A stretch of 32,174 nt of DNA from an uncultured Lachnospiraceae bacterium (GTDB taxonomy: Bacteria > Bacillota > Clostridia > Lachnospirales > Lachnospiraceae): the NCBI GenBank assembly GCA_910586355.1, contig CAJUHJ010000025.1:1-32174 (forward strand), given 5' to 3'. The position numbers were made by a program, and so were the translations under genes. Each line of letters begins with the position of its first letter. The first letter of the stretch is position 1. Under the pieces are notes generated by a model. That model had not been told where the DNA came from. It was given only the letters and a program-made list of their open reading frames with translations, and did no database searches. Shown piece by piece: positions 1 through 8,904 of the stretch.

Positions 1-59
1 TATCCATGCCATCATTATATCTTATTGATAGCTTTTTGAAAATTGATTTCCGTGTACTA

Positions 60-2144
60 TCATCCTCTGCCAAGATACAATAGATAAATCAGGGTAAACA
101 CCAATCCAACATAAAACAACAATAGTCCAAAAGAGAGACTCCTCTGAATAATAGTATTCGTCTCCACAAATTTCTCCCTCTGCATTGCAAGTTTATGTTC
201 ATAAGAAACCTCATGCTCCGGCACAGGCTGCCGTAAAATCCTGCGTTTCAAATTCCTCATAAAATCCAGCGCCTCGCCCAGCAAATGTGTAAATTCAGAC
301 CCTTCCGGCAATTCGTGAGGAATCTTACGGTCACGATACAGTGTTTTCCGCAAAAACAAAATAATCCCATCTACCAAGCTGTCTAAAATCCTGCATACCA
401 CCCTTGCCAGAAACGGCATAATGGTAAGCAGTACCGGGCGATAAATTAACTCTTCTATATCCAGCCACTTCGGCCAGCAATTACGGTATTCGCGCACACC
501 GCTTTGCTCTTTCATCAAAAACTTCCGTATCAGCAGATACAATCCAACGCCAATTACAACCGAAATACAGCCGCCCTTTAAATTTTGAAAATTAAAATAA
601 TGGACTGCATGAAGCTCTCCCTCAAAGTGCATAAATCCATGTCCCAAATCCGCAATCTTATCCGTTACCAGATTCGGCAAAAATCCCAGTACCGGAAGAA
701 TCACCGCGCTTGCAGCAATCGCAAAAGCGCTGATAGGGCTCATATATTTTTTCATAGAATCAAACCGCCGCTGTTCCTTTTTACTGCTGTTTTCTTCCAC
801 AAAAACCGCCACATAAAGTTTTGTCATATAAGCAAGCGTCATCCCGCCGCTGAATAAGAAAATCCACTCCGAGACTTTCAAAAATGCCGACAATTCTGCA
901 TTCATCAAAGCGCCTTCCACAATACTTTCATGTAAAAGCGTTTTGCTGATATACCCATTAAACAAAGGAATACCGGATATACCGAATGCGCCGGCAAGAA
1001 AACAGCCTTTCAACAGCGTTTTTTTCCGGCCGAACCCCCTGATTTCATTCAAATCCAGCCGATGAATATTCATTACTACAACTCCGGCAATCATAAAAAG
1101 AACCAGTTTAATCAATGAATGATTCACCATATGCAAAAGAGTTCCGCGAACTGCAAGCCCATTCTCTTCTCCTAAAATTCCCTGCATACCAATTCCAGTC
1201 AGGATAAATCCAATCTGCGACATGGAAGAGCAGGCAAGCGTGCGTTTGAAGTCTACGGAAAATACCGCCAGAAGCGCTCCTAAAAACATCGTGCAAAGCC
1301 CTAAAACAAACAGTAAAATTCCCCAGGTACTATCGTATAAGAAAATATTGCAGCTTACGGCTAACACACCAAAAATCCCCGCTTTTGTCAAAATACCAGA
1401 TAAAAGGGCGGACGCCGGTGCCGGTGCAACCGGATGTGCTTTGGGCAGCCAGATATGAAGCGGAAAAGCCCCTGCCTTTGCCCCAAAGCCCACTAACGTA
1501 CATGTTCCGGCAACATATAAAAGACTTTTATCCTCATATCCTGCCGCCGCCAAAAGCAGTTCTGACATCTCTAACGTTCCAAGCGAATCATGTAAAAGAA
1601 ACAATCCCATCAAAAGAATCATACCGCCAATGACCGCTACGCCAAGATACGTCTCCGCCGCTTTCACCGCACCTTTCGTCTCCTCCTGCACAACCCAGAC
1701 ATAAGAAGTAAACGACATAATTTCAAAGAAAATAAATGTTGTAAATAAATCCGATGATAAAAACACGCCAAGCGTTGCGCTAAGGGTCACAAGCTGGAAA
1801 AAATAATATCTGCCCTGGTTTTTTTCATGCGAAAGATATTCCCTTGAAAACAGCAGCGTCATCATCCACATAAAAGACGCCACAATACCATATACGCCGC
1901 GAAACCCATCTATGCTAAAATGAAGTCCCATTCCACAGAATTCCGGTACAAAGAAAGAACTCCCCATTCCGGAATATGCCAGGATACACATAAGAATAAA
2001 CTCTAAAATTCCAGCGCCTCCTGCCAGAATGTCCCTTAACGTTTTCAAGCCTCCCGAACCGCTTTCCGCTTTCCGATCCGCAAGATATACCGCAATTGCA
2101 GAAACTACCGGAACCAAAAGCAGCGCCAAAAACAATCCTTCCAT
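60..2144 (-). CDS. Large NuoL/MrpA-like proton-conducting membrane subunit
   Basis: A 694-residue polytopic membrane protein of the NuoL/M/N antiporter-like family and the last visible gene of the Mrp-like operon. It should form a cation/proton half-channel in the membrane. The family's charged residues are present: Glu141 in the FIFFEIMSF helix, Lys223 in GFGAKAGAFPLHIWLP, and Lys254 in SGILTKAG. The family core ends near residue 510. A further TM is followed by an unusual, mostly hydrophilic stretch (about 550-660) and one last TM near 670-690, possibly a lateral-helix-like extension. It is longer than the other three homologs in the operon (490-496 residues). An AGGAGG motif lies 9 nt before the ATG, 12 nt after the preceding gene. 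In canonical Mrp the MrpA subunit comes first; here the large subunit is last and lacks the MrpA C-terminal domains, which are encoded by separate upstream genes. Ion specificity cannot be read from sequence. Confidence 0.88.
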   Translation of the reverse strand: MEGLFLALLLVPVVSAIAVYLADRKAESGSGGLKTLRDILAGGAGILEFILMCILAYSGMGSSFFVPEFCGMGLHFSIDGFRGVYGIVASFMWMMTLLFSREYLSHEKNQGRYYFFQLVTLSATLGVFLSSDLFTTFIFFEIMSFTSYVWVVQEETKGAVKAAETYLGVAVIGGMILLMGLFLLHDSLGTLEMSELLLAAAGYEDKSLLYVAGTCTLVGFGAKAGAFPLHIWLPKAHPVAPAPASALLSGILTKAGIFGVLAVSCNIFLYDSTWGILLFVLGLCTMFLGALLAVFSVDFKRTLACSSMSQIGFILTGIGMQGILGEENGLAVRGTLLHMVNHSLIKLVLFMIAGVVVMNIHRLDLNEIRGFGRKKTLLKGCFLAGAFGISGIPLFNGYISKTLLHESIVEGALMNAELSAFLKVSEWIFLFSGGMTLAYMTKLYVAVFVEENSSKKEQRRFDSMKKYMSPISAFAIAASAVILPVLGFLPNLVTDKIADLGHGFMHFEGELHAVHYFNFQNLKGGCISVVIGVGLYLLIRKFLMKEQSGVREYRNCWPKWLDIEELIYRPVLLTIMPFLARVVCRILDSLVDGIILFLRKTLYRDRKIPHELPEGSEFTHLLGEALDFMRNLKRRILRQPVPEHEVSYEHKLAMQREKFVETNTIIQRSLSFGLLLFYVGLVFTLIYLLYLGRG

Positions 2145-2156
2145 AAACCAAACCTC

Positions 2157-3632
2157 CTAAAAACTCCCCGCTGCAACCGCAGTTAAAATCTCCATAACCG
2201 GCGCGGAATGTAGTCCAAATATTACAATGCCCGCCACAAAAACAAACAAGGGCAGAATCATCATCCAATTTGGGTCTTTGACATTTTTTATCTTATTATA
2301 ATCAAAATCCGCCGCCGGATAATACGCCCGCACTACAATATTCAGCATATACATTGCAGTCAAAAGCGCCGAAACCAAAAGCGCCCCCACTCCGATATAT
2401 GCAAAAACATTCTGGCTTTCAAGTGCTGCAGACGCAAGATTCCACTTGCTGATAAATCCACATAAACCAGGCACACCCATAAGCGCCAGAGAAGATATGG
2501 TAAATACAGCGAATACTTTTGGCATCTTTCTTCCAAAGCCATCCAACTGATAGATATAGTGACATTCCGTCTGATGCATAATTGACCCTGCGCAGAAAAA
2601 AGAAGCAATTTTCATAAACGCATGAAACAACATATGAGAAAGCGCCGCCGTTAATCCAAGCGGCGTCATAATCACAACGCCAAATAAAATATAGGATAAA
2701 TTACTAATTGTCGAATACGCAAGACGCCGTTTTAAATGCGTCTCTTTTAACGCCATGCTGCAGCCGTACACAATGGTAAACATCACCACTCCCATAAGAA
2801 GGTACTGCGCCCATGTTCCCCTTAAAAATTCTGTCCCAAAACAATAAAACGTCAGGCGCATAATTGCAAAAGCGCCGGATTTTACAACTGCAACCGCATG
2901 AAGCAGCGCAGTCACAGGCGTAGGCGCCACACCAGCCTGCGGAAGCCATGAATTTAACGGACATATCGCCGCTTTTACACCAAATCCAAAAAAACTCATC
3001 ACATAAATCAACAGAAAAATATTTTCCCGTCCGACAAGCGCCTCCGGATTTAATACGCCCCCCAAAATAAATTCGGACGTATTTCCATAAACCAGAATAA
3101 AAATCATGCCAATAAATGAAAACGCCGCGCCGCCAATGGAGTAATAGAGATATTTCCTGCTTGCCAATATCGCTTCCCTTGTAAGCGTATGCATTACAAG
3201 AGGCACTGTCACAAGCGTAAGCAATTCATAAAAACAGTACATCGTCAGGAAGTTATCAGAAAGCGCAATCCCAAGCGTTACTCCGTATGTAATCGTATAA
3301 AACATAAAAAACACTTTCTCATGTTTCTCTTTTGTCATATATTCAAATGAATACAATGTGGCAAACGGCCACAAAAAAGAAACCAGCCCGGCAAACACGC
3401 ATCCCAGGCCATCTAAACGAAACGCAATCGTCAGGTTTCCCGTAAAATTTAAAAGAGTAAAGACTCCATCCGGCCGGTTCAAAAGCAGCATCCATACCAA
3501 AACAGAAGTAAGCGTCACCAAGCCTTCCAGATAAACCAGCATATGCGTCCTTTTTTTCCAGGGAAGCGCCGCCGCAAGCCCTCCGCCAATAAAGGGAATC
3601 AGTATTACTACAAATAAATATATCTCATTCAT
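2157..3632 (-). CDS. MrpD/NuoM-like antiporter subunit (third copy)
   Basis: A 491-residue protein with about 14 predicted membrane helices, of the proton-conducting NuoL/M/N family. The conserved charged positions are Glu136 (MYCFYELLTL), Lys220 (GFGVKAAICPLNSWLP) and Lys251 (VVKSGAF). The motif after Lys220 is atypical: CPLNSWLPQAGVAPTP replaces the usual FPLHAWLPSAHPVAPGP. It therefore lacks the His and the AHP motif that its two neighbours keep, so it may be specialised or a less active half-channel. It sits 12 nt after the preceding homolog, with an AAGGAGGGG ribosome binding site before the ATG. With the genes at 3645 and 5130 it makes three consecutive MrpD-size antiporter subunits. 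The family assignment is firm; which cation it moves is unknown. Confidence 0.9.
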   Translation of the reverse strand: MNEIYLFVVILIPFIGGGLAAALPWKKRTHMLVYLEGLVTLTSVLVWMLLLNRPDGVFTLLNFTGNLTIAFRLDGLGCVFAGLVSFLWPFATLYSFEYMTKEKHEKVFFMFYTITYGVTLGIALSDNFLTMYCFYELLTLVTVPLVMHTLTREAILASRKYLYYSIGGAAFSFIGMIFILVYGNTSEFILGGVLNPEALVGRENIFLLIYVMSFFGFGVKAAICPLNSWLPQAGVAPTPVTALLHAVAVVKSGAFAIMRLTFYCFGTEFLRGTWAQYLLMGVVMFTIVYGCSMALKETHLKRRLAYSTISNLSYILFGVVIMTPLGLTAALSHMLFHAFMKIASFFCAGSIMHQTECHYIYQLDGFGRKMPKVFAVFTISSLALMGVPGLCGFISKWNLASAALESQNVFAYIGVGALLVSALLTAMYMLNIVVRAYYPAADFDYNKIKNVKDPNWMMILPLFVFVAGIVIFGLHSAPVMEILTAVAAGSF

Positions 3633-3644
3633 AGATTCCCCTCC

Positions 3645-5117
3645 TTACATCACTTGTCCGGCAAATGTTTCAAATACATTTGTCAGCGTATTTGGCAAAA
3701 TACCGATTACGATTGTCAAAGCTGCTAAAATCAAAAGCGGAACCAACATCAGTAAAGAAGGTTCTTTCCCCACAAAACGTTTCCAGTCGTATTCTTCACC
3801 CGGAAAAAATCCCTGCATGGTAATCGGCAGCAAATATCCCGCCGTTAAGAGCGCGCTCACCAAAAGCACGACAGGTCCAAGCCAGGAAAAAACAGAAACC
3901 CCAGACTGCAAAGCCCCCGTTGCAAGATACCATTTACTAATAAATCCGCTTGCCGGAGGAATTCCGATTAATCCAAGCGAAACAATCGTATAACACCAGA
4001 TAGTTACCGGCATACCTTTTCCAATTCCCCTTAAATCTTCCACGCGGACCGCTCCTGTACGGTAAATAATTGCAGAAGCAGTTAAAAACAATGCCGTTTT
4101 AATAAACGCATGCGCCGCCACATGCAAAAGCGATCCCATCAATGCCTGCGGCTGCATAATTGCCAGTCCAAATAAAATATAAGAAAGCTGGCTGACCGTC
4201 GAATAAGCAAGCCGTTTCTTTAATACAGGTTCCCGAAATGCCAGCATTGATCCCATAAAAACTGTAACCAGAGTCAAAACCAGCCATATCGTCTGCACAA
4301 TGCTGCCACGGAGAAACTCTACTCCGATTAACTGATAAACGACCCGAATCACTGCCAGCACGCCGCCCTTTACAATAATGCCGGACAACACGGCAGACGC
4401 CGGCCCAGGCGCAACCGGATGTGCAGAAGGCAGCCAGGCATGAAGCGGAAACATCCCTGCTTTTACACCAAATCCAACCAGCATTAGCATTGTAACTACA
4501 AGGAACAACGTACTGTTTTGCTGTAAGACAGACGCCTCTATCACGCCGCCGGCCTGAAACGTAAGCGTCGTACCATAACGGTAAATAAAATACACGCCAA
4601 ACAATGCCATATAAGCGCCCGCAAAGGAAAAAAACAAATATTTCAGCGCCGCCATAATTGCTTCCCGCGACTGATTGTGCAGCACAAGCGGCATAGAAGT
4701 CAGCGTCATAAACTCATAAAACAAATACATAGTAATTAAATTACCAGAAAAATCCAATCCCAGCAGCACGCCAAATACAATCAGATAAAATGCAAAATAA
4801 CGCTTTTCATTTTTCTCATGTTTCATATATTCAAAGGAAAAAAAGCCTGCTAAAATCCATACGACCGTTACGACAGAAGCAAAAAATTTCCCCAACATAT
4901 CTAGTTTAAAATAGATGGGCAGCGTTTTTGTCAGGTAAAACAACGTCACACCATTCTCAATCGCAAAAATCCCATAAAATGCGAGTCCCCCGCAAATCAC
5001 AAGAACGCTCCCGACAAAAACCAGCAGTGCTTTTCTTTGCTGAAATTCCTTTTTAAAAAGTAATACAATTCCTGCCAGAATTGGAACCACGACCGGCAGA
5101 AGCAATATTTGCTCCAT
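3645..5117 (-). CDS. MrpD/NuoM-like antiporter subunit (second copy)
   Basis: A 490-residue polytopic protein of the proton-conducting NuoL/M/N family. It keeps the most canonical signature of the set: Glu135 (MYLFYEFMTL), Lys219 (GFGVKAGMFPLHAWLPSAHP) and Lys250 (GIIVKGG), plus a C-terminal discontinuous-helix region with GIPPASGFISKW. Full-length for a MrpD/NuoM subunit. The start has a GGAGGAG site and lies 12 nt after the previous stop, as at the next two junctions. The regular 12-nt spacing suggests tightly coordinated expression of the antiporter subunits. Likely role: one ion-translocating half-channel of the membrane arm. Confidence 0.92.
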   Translation of the reverse strand: MEQILLLPVVVPILAGIVLLFKKEFQQRKALLVFVGSVLVICGGLAFYGIFAIENGVTLFYLTKTLPIYFKLDMLGKFFASVVTVVWILAGFFSFEYMKHEKNEKRYFAFYLIVFGVLLGLDFSGNLITMYLFYEFMTLTSMPLVLHNQSREAIMAALKYLFFSFAGAYMALFGVYFIYRYGTTLTFQAGGVIEASVLQQNSTLFLVVTMLMLVGFGVKAGMFPLHAWLPSAHPVAPGPASAVLSGIIVKGGVLAVIRVVYQLIGVEFLRGSIVQTIWLVLTLVTVFMGSMLAFREPVLKKRLAYSTVSQLSYILFGLAIMQPQALMGSLLHVAAHAFIKTALFLTASAIIYRTGAVRVEDLRGIGKGMPVTIWCYTIVSLGLIGIPPASGFISKWYLATGALQSGVSVFSWLGPVVLLVSALLTAGYLLPITMQGFFPGEEYDWKRFVGKEPSLLMLVPLLILAALTIVIGILPNTLTNVFETFAGQVM

Positions 5118-5129
5118 TTTTCTCTCCTC

Positions 5130-6620
5130 CTATGCAAAAACAGATAATCCCTGTGCAATCCAGTCTGTTATTGGCTGCGACCACATCCCAAGAACAATAT
5201 TCAACACAACAAAACACAGCAGAGTAATCACATACAGTGGATTTTCTTTCACAGATACTGATGTATATTTGCTCTTGACCGGAGTATAAATTCGAATCAC
5301 TGTCTTCATAAAATAAATCGTATTCAAAATTGTACTAATTGCTAATGCAATCAATGTCGGCAGCAGCTTATGCGCGTTTTGCACTGCCGCCTGGGAAAAC
5401 AACAATTTACTGACAAATCCGGAAAACACCGGAATTCCCACCATTGCAAGAGACCCGACCGTAAAGGCCAGCCCCGCGCATATATTGCGGTATGCCGCTC
5501 CCGTCAGCTCGATAAACTCTTTGCGGTCGCCTGATACATCCGTTAAACCTGCACCGGACACAAACAACAACGATTTTGTGGCTGCATGAGATAAAATATG
5601 AAAAATGGACGCTATCATTCCAACTGTTGTGCCAAGCCCAAATCCCATATAAATATACCCAATCTGCGCCACAGAAGAAAATGAAATCATTCTTCGAATA
5701 TCATTTTCACGGATTGCGCTCAAAGAACCCATTATCATTCCCGCAAGGCCAAACACAAACAGCACGTTAATAATTTTACTGTCCCGAAACGTGTCAAATC
5801 CAATTACACGGTAAATTATTTTAATCAGCAGAAAAATATATCCCTTTGAAACAAGGCTCGATAAAATTGCCGCCGATGATACCGTCGAATATCCATAAGC
5901 ATTCGGCAGCCACGCATGGAACGGAAACAATGCGCTTTTAATCGCAAGCCCGACGACAATCAGCGCAATTGTAACCAATAAAGGCGCCTTATATGTACCG
6001 TTAGTAACGATTGCATCAATTCCAACTCTAATATTGCTCATTAAAAGATGCCCCGTCAAATCATAAAGCAGGCAGATACCAATCAAAAAAAGCCCAGAGC
6101 CCAAAAGACTCATAATCATATAACGCGCGGCCGCTTCAATCGTATGCCCATTCTCTGTAATCATAATCAGGCCGCAGGCAGATATTGTATTAATCTCCAC
6201 AAACACATACGCAGTAAATAAATCGTTCGTATACACCAGTGCAAGCAGGGAACTCAAAAGCAAATCCACCATGATATAATAAAGATTCTCTTTGGAAGGA
6301 TTAATTTCAAACTGTAATTTTTTACGTCCCCCATTCAAAGAAAGCATCATAATCACGCAGAAAAAAAACGCTATGCCAGCCTCTAAAGACCCAAACCGGA
6401 TTTCATTTCCAAACGGAGCTGGAAAATGCCCCATAACATAAATATAACTTTCCCCTGTGGATACCGTTAAATACAAAACAGCCAGTGACATCGCGCCAAC
6501 AGCTGTAAGCACAAAAGCATTTAACCATTTTGCCCATTTGCCATTCAATGCTGAACTGATAATTGCCGCAAACATACACATCAGTATCGATAGGCATGGG
6601 AAATTTTTTATTATCTCCAT
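5130..6620 (-). CDS. mrpD: MrpD/NuoN-like antiporter subunit
   Basis: A 496-residue polytopic membrane protein immediately after mrpC, which is the canonical position of mrpD. Conserved charges are Glu142 (AYVFVEINTISA), Lys228 (GLAIKSALFPFHAWLPNAYG) and Lys259 (SLVSKGYIF). The AYGYSTVSSAA loop is typical of the NuoN/MrpD-like branch rather than the AHPVAP form of NuoL/M. Its ATG overlaps the mrpC stop (TAATG), with AGAGGG upstream, so translation is likely coupled. Expected role: proton/cation half-channel in the membrane arm. The symbol is positional; with three MrpD-size subunits here, strict orthology is uncertain. Confidence 0.88.
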   Translation of the reverse strand: MEIIKNFPCLSILMCMFAAIISSALNGKWAKWLNAFVLTAVGAMSLAVLYLTVSTGESYIYVMGHFPAPFGNEIRFGSLEAGIAFFFCVIMMLSLNGGRKKLQFEINPSKENLYYIMVDLLLSSLLALVYTNDLFTAYVFVEINTISACGLIMITENGHTIEAAARYMIMSLLGSGLFLIGICLLYDLTGHLLMSNIRVGIDAIVTNGTYKAPLLVTIALIVVGLAIKSALFPFHAWLPNAYGYSTVSSAAILSSLVSKGYIFLLIKIIYRVIGFDTFRDSKIINVLFVFGLAGMIMGSLSAIRENDIRRMISFSSVAQIGYIYMGFGLGTTVGMIASIFHILSHAATKSLLFVSGAGLTDVSGDRKEFIELTGAAYRNICAGLAFTVGSLAMVGIPVFSGFVSKLLFSQAAVQNAHKLLPTLIALAISTILNTIYFMKTVIRIYTPVKSKYTSVSVKENPLYVITLLCFVVLNIVLGMWSQPITDWIAQGLSVFA

Positions 6621-6994
6621 TATCTTTCTTCCCTCTTTACTCTTATCGAAATTTCATCCAAATCCAGCGTATGGTATCTGCGGTAAAGCCGGATTGTTAA
6701 AGAAAGCATAAGCGCCGTAACTGATACAGATACGACAATTCCCGTCAGCACAAGGCCGCTGGGAACCGGATTGATATATGTTTCCGGGCTTAAATCACCA
6801 TTCACGACAATCGGCGCAATATGTCCGGAAATATATCCCTTTTCTGCAAGAAATAAATAGACTGCGGTATCCATAATATTTAGACCAATGATTTTTTTAA
6901 TCATATTTTTCTGCAAAAGCAGATTGGTAAAGCCAATGCCAAATAAAATCATCGCAACTACCTCTGCATAATTTTCAAGTAAATGCTCTCCCAT
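6620..6994 (-). CDS. mrpC: Mrp antiporter subunit C (NuoK-like)
   Basis: A 124-residue protein with three hydrophobic helices, matching the MrpC/NuoK family. Family-like features include GLNIMDTAVYLFL near residues 37-49 and the PLTGIVVSVSVTAL-type third helix (here SGLVLTGIVVSVSVTA). A longer reading frame begins at 7042, but the ATG at 6994 is chosen: it has an AGGGGAGG site 6 nt upstream and overlaps the previous stop as TAATG. In Mrp and related hydrogenases this subunit packs between the antiporter-like subunits and takes part in ion translocation. Confidence 0.9.
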   Translation of the reverse strand: MGEHLLENYAEVVAMILFGIGFTNLLLQKNMIKKIIGLNIMDTAVYLFLAEKGYISGHIAPIVVNGDLSPETYINPVPSGLVLTGIVVSVSVTALMLSLTIRLYRRYHTLDLDEISIRVKREER

Positions 6995-7956
6995 TACAAG
7001 CCTCCCCTTCGAAACAGCGCGTAAAACGCATACATCGTACATGCAACCTCAGAACCTACAAAAATATTAATCGGAAGCGTAATGCCGCCGCTTAAAATTT
7101 TCCCCTGTTCCCCTAACGGAATCAGGCTTTCCAATCCATTCGCCCCCGTCAAAAAATAATAGGTCACAATACATCCATAACAAATTAACGCTGTCACTTT
7201 CACACATTTATAAACTTTTTCATTAAAAAACTTTTCTGTTTTATCAAACCCAAACGCAGCCACATATAAAATCATTCCGGCTCCAATCATAGCTCCGCCA
7301 GAAAATCCTCCGCCCGGTGATAAATGCCCATTTAAAATAATGTAAATACCAAACAAAAATACCAACGGCACAATTAACGTCGCCACTACCTGAAGAATCC
7401 CATCGTTCTTCGGCTCAAACCCCCTGTCATTCGACTCCTTATTTTCCTTTATTTTATCTTCATCCACCATAAGCATAATCATCACGCAGCAAGTCGCAAT
7501 AAAAAGGACGTTTGTCTCTCCAAACGTATCAAACGCACGATAGGAAAGAATCATTCCGGTTACAATATTGACTGCTCCGGTATCTCGCAGCCCGTCCGAA
7601 ATATAAGTTTCTGATACAATATTGTTTGTAGGCTTTTCTTCTGCACCGACACTCGGCAGATAAGAAACCATATACATTAATACAAATACAATTGCAATGC
7701 AAAATACAATACTCATACACTTATACAACAGATTAAAAAATTTCAATTCTTTATTATGGCGTCTGTCATACACTTGCGCCATTGCCTGCTGCCTGTCTTT
7801 CATGCGCTCTTCAATCGTCGCTTCTTCTTCGACATATTCCTTCTGCGGTTTCATTTCCATATTCCCCGTAAAGGAATCTTTTTCACCGCCTAACCAGTTA
7901 AAAAAACGATACGCAAATGTTTTTTCATATTCACTCTGTTTTCTGAGATGGCTCAT
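6994..7956 (-). CDS. MbhE/MrpA-C-terminal plus MrpB fusion protein
   Basis: A 320-residue membrane protein joining two Mrp modules. Residues about 78-165 match MbhE / the last part of MrpA, with GAVNIVTGMILSYRAFDTFG resembling the family's VN-IL-D-R-FDT-GE motif. Residues about 188-315 are MrpB, with the glycine-rich GHLSPGGGFSGG at 210-221. The first 75 residues are hydrophilic, charged and probably cytoplasmic; I know no match for them. The ATG at 7956 is preferred over 7992 because AGGAGGAGG lies 4 nt upstream. The start lies 26 nt inside the preceding gene's coding sequence. Expected role: structural and ion-path subunit in the antiporter membrane arm. Confidence 0.85.
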   Translation of the reverse strand: MSHLRKQSEYEKTFAYRFFNWLGGEKDSFTGNMEMKPQKEYVEEEATIEERMKDRQQAMAQVYDRRHNKELKFFNLLYKCMSIVFCIAIVFVLMYMVSYLPSVGAEEKPTNNIVSETYISDGLRDTGAVNIVTGMILSYRAFDTFGETNVLFIATCCVMIMLMVDEDKIKENKESNDRGFEPKNDGILQVVATLIVPLVFLFGIYIILNGHLSPGGGFSGGAMIGAGMILYVAAFGFDKTEKFFNEKVYKCVKVTALICYGCIVTYYFLTGANGLESLIPLGEQGKILSGGITLPINIFVGSEVACTMYAFYALFRRGGL

Positions 7957-8215
7957 CGTCCTCCTCCTTTTCTGATTCCTGGCGAATCGCATGTATTTTT
8001 TTCAGAGTAACAAAAAACAAGATACTCGTCACTCCCGCGCCGACGGCCGCTTCTGTAATCGCCAAATCCGGTGATTCTAAAAGAATCCAGATAATCGACA
8101 TAATTAAACTGTATGACATAAAAATTAAAATAGAATTTAACAGATTTTTAGAAAAACTGACAGAAATGGCGCAGACAATTAAAAATCCCAGCAAAATTAC
8201 ATTAAATATCTGCAT
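7931..8215 (-). CDS. DUF4040 / MbhD-like subunit (MrpA C-terminal module)
   Basis: A 94-residue protein with two to three membrane helices. Residues 45-65 carry ESPDLAITEAAVGAG, the hallmark of the DUF4040/MbhD module that is fused to the end of MrpA in canonical Mrp and is free-standing in archaeal Mbh and related complexes. It corresponds structurally to part of NuoJ. The ATG at 8215 follows GAAGGGAG with 9 nt spacing and overlaps the mrpG coding end by 14 nt; an upstream ATG at 8254 has no comparable site. The C-terminus is a charged cytoplasmic tail of about 25 residues. Confidence 0.85.
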   Translation of the reverse strand: MQIFNVILLGFLIVCAISVSFSKNLLNSILIFMSYSLIMSIIWILLESPDLAITEAAVGAGVTSILFFVTLKKIHAIRQESEKEEDDEPSQKTE

Positions 8216-8585
8216 CTTCACTGTCTCCCTTCTGTTCTGCTTCTTTTTCTGCATCCTCTAAGCTCATCATCCGGCAGTTTTCAAGCAGCGTTGCATCTGT
8301 CACATACTCCAAACGCGCAATCATATGGGAAGATACTGGAGAAGCGCACCACAAAAAAACAATGACTAACCCCATCTTCGCTGTCGTCGCATCCCAGCCG
8401 TTCGCAATCATAAGCCCCATTAAACAAAGTCCTATCCCAAGCGTATCCCCCGTCGCTGCAATCTGCATCCGATCTAACACAAACCGGAAACGGTATACGC
8501 CAAAAATTTCCAAAAAGAAAATTGACATTCCAAACAAAAGAAATGCAATCACTATAAAAAAACGAATCCACTCAACGACCGCCAT
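8202..8585 (-). CDS. mrpG: Mrp antiporter subunit G
   Basis: A 127-residue protein with three membrane helices and a charged C-terminal tail. It matches MrpG/MnhG in size and in the GDTLGIGLCLMGL segment, which corresponds to the family's SDTLG-x-GL motif after a short cytoplasmic loop. The usual DVYTRLHAAT stretch is diverged to FRFVLDRMQIAAT. The ATG at 8585 has AGGAGG about 9 nt upstream. The start overlaps the mrpF coding end by 14 nt. Operon order E-F-G is canonical. Small accessory membrane subunit of the antiporter complex. Confidence 0.87.
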   Translation of the reverse strand: MAVVEWIRFFIVIAFLLFGMSIFFLEIFGVYRFRFVLDRMQIAATGDTLGIGLCLMGLMIANGWDATTAKMGLVIVFLWCASPVSSHMIARLEYVTDATLLENCRMMSLEDAEKEAEQKGDSEDADI

Positions 8586-8904
8586 ATCTGTTTTCCTCCT
8601 CATCCTGTTTTTCAAAATGCACTCCCATATATACTTTTGTCAGGATAATCACTGCCAAAAAACTAATCATTGCATAAATCAAACAAATATCGACCAAATA
8701 ACCTTCTTTTAGCATAACTGCCAAAATCGCAATCGCAACAATTACCATCGTCCCCATCATATTTACTGCAACAATTCTGTCCGCCATTCTAGGCCCTACG
8801 ACTGCACGAATCAGGCAGGCAAAGAATAAAAGCGCAAGAATTACCAAAAGGACAATAAACAGCCCATGATACAGCCGTTCTAATACCGGAATATTACTGA
8901 ACAT
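8572..8904 (-). CDS. mrpF: Mrp antiporter subunit F
   Basis: A 110-residue protein with three membrane helices. It carries the family's second-helix pattern VVGPRMADRIVAVNMMGT (residues about 35-52), compared with GP-hhDRhhAhn in MrpF/MnhF. The third helix contains D72 in YLVDICLIYAMISFL. The start has a GGGGGAAG site and overlaps mrpE by 11 nt, so the two are probably translationally coupled. Accessory membrane subunit of the Mrp-like complex. Confidence 0.9.
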   Translation of the reverse strand: MFSNIPVLERLYHGLFIVLLVILALLFFACLIRAVVGPRMADRIVAVNMMGTMVIVAIAILAVMLKEGYLVDICLIYAMISFLAVIILTKVYMGVHFEKQDEEENRYGGR

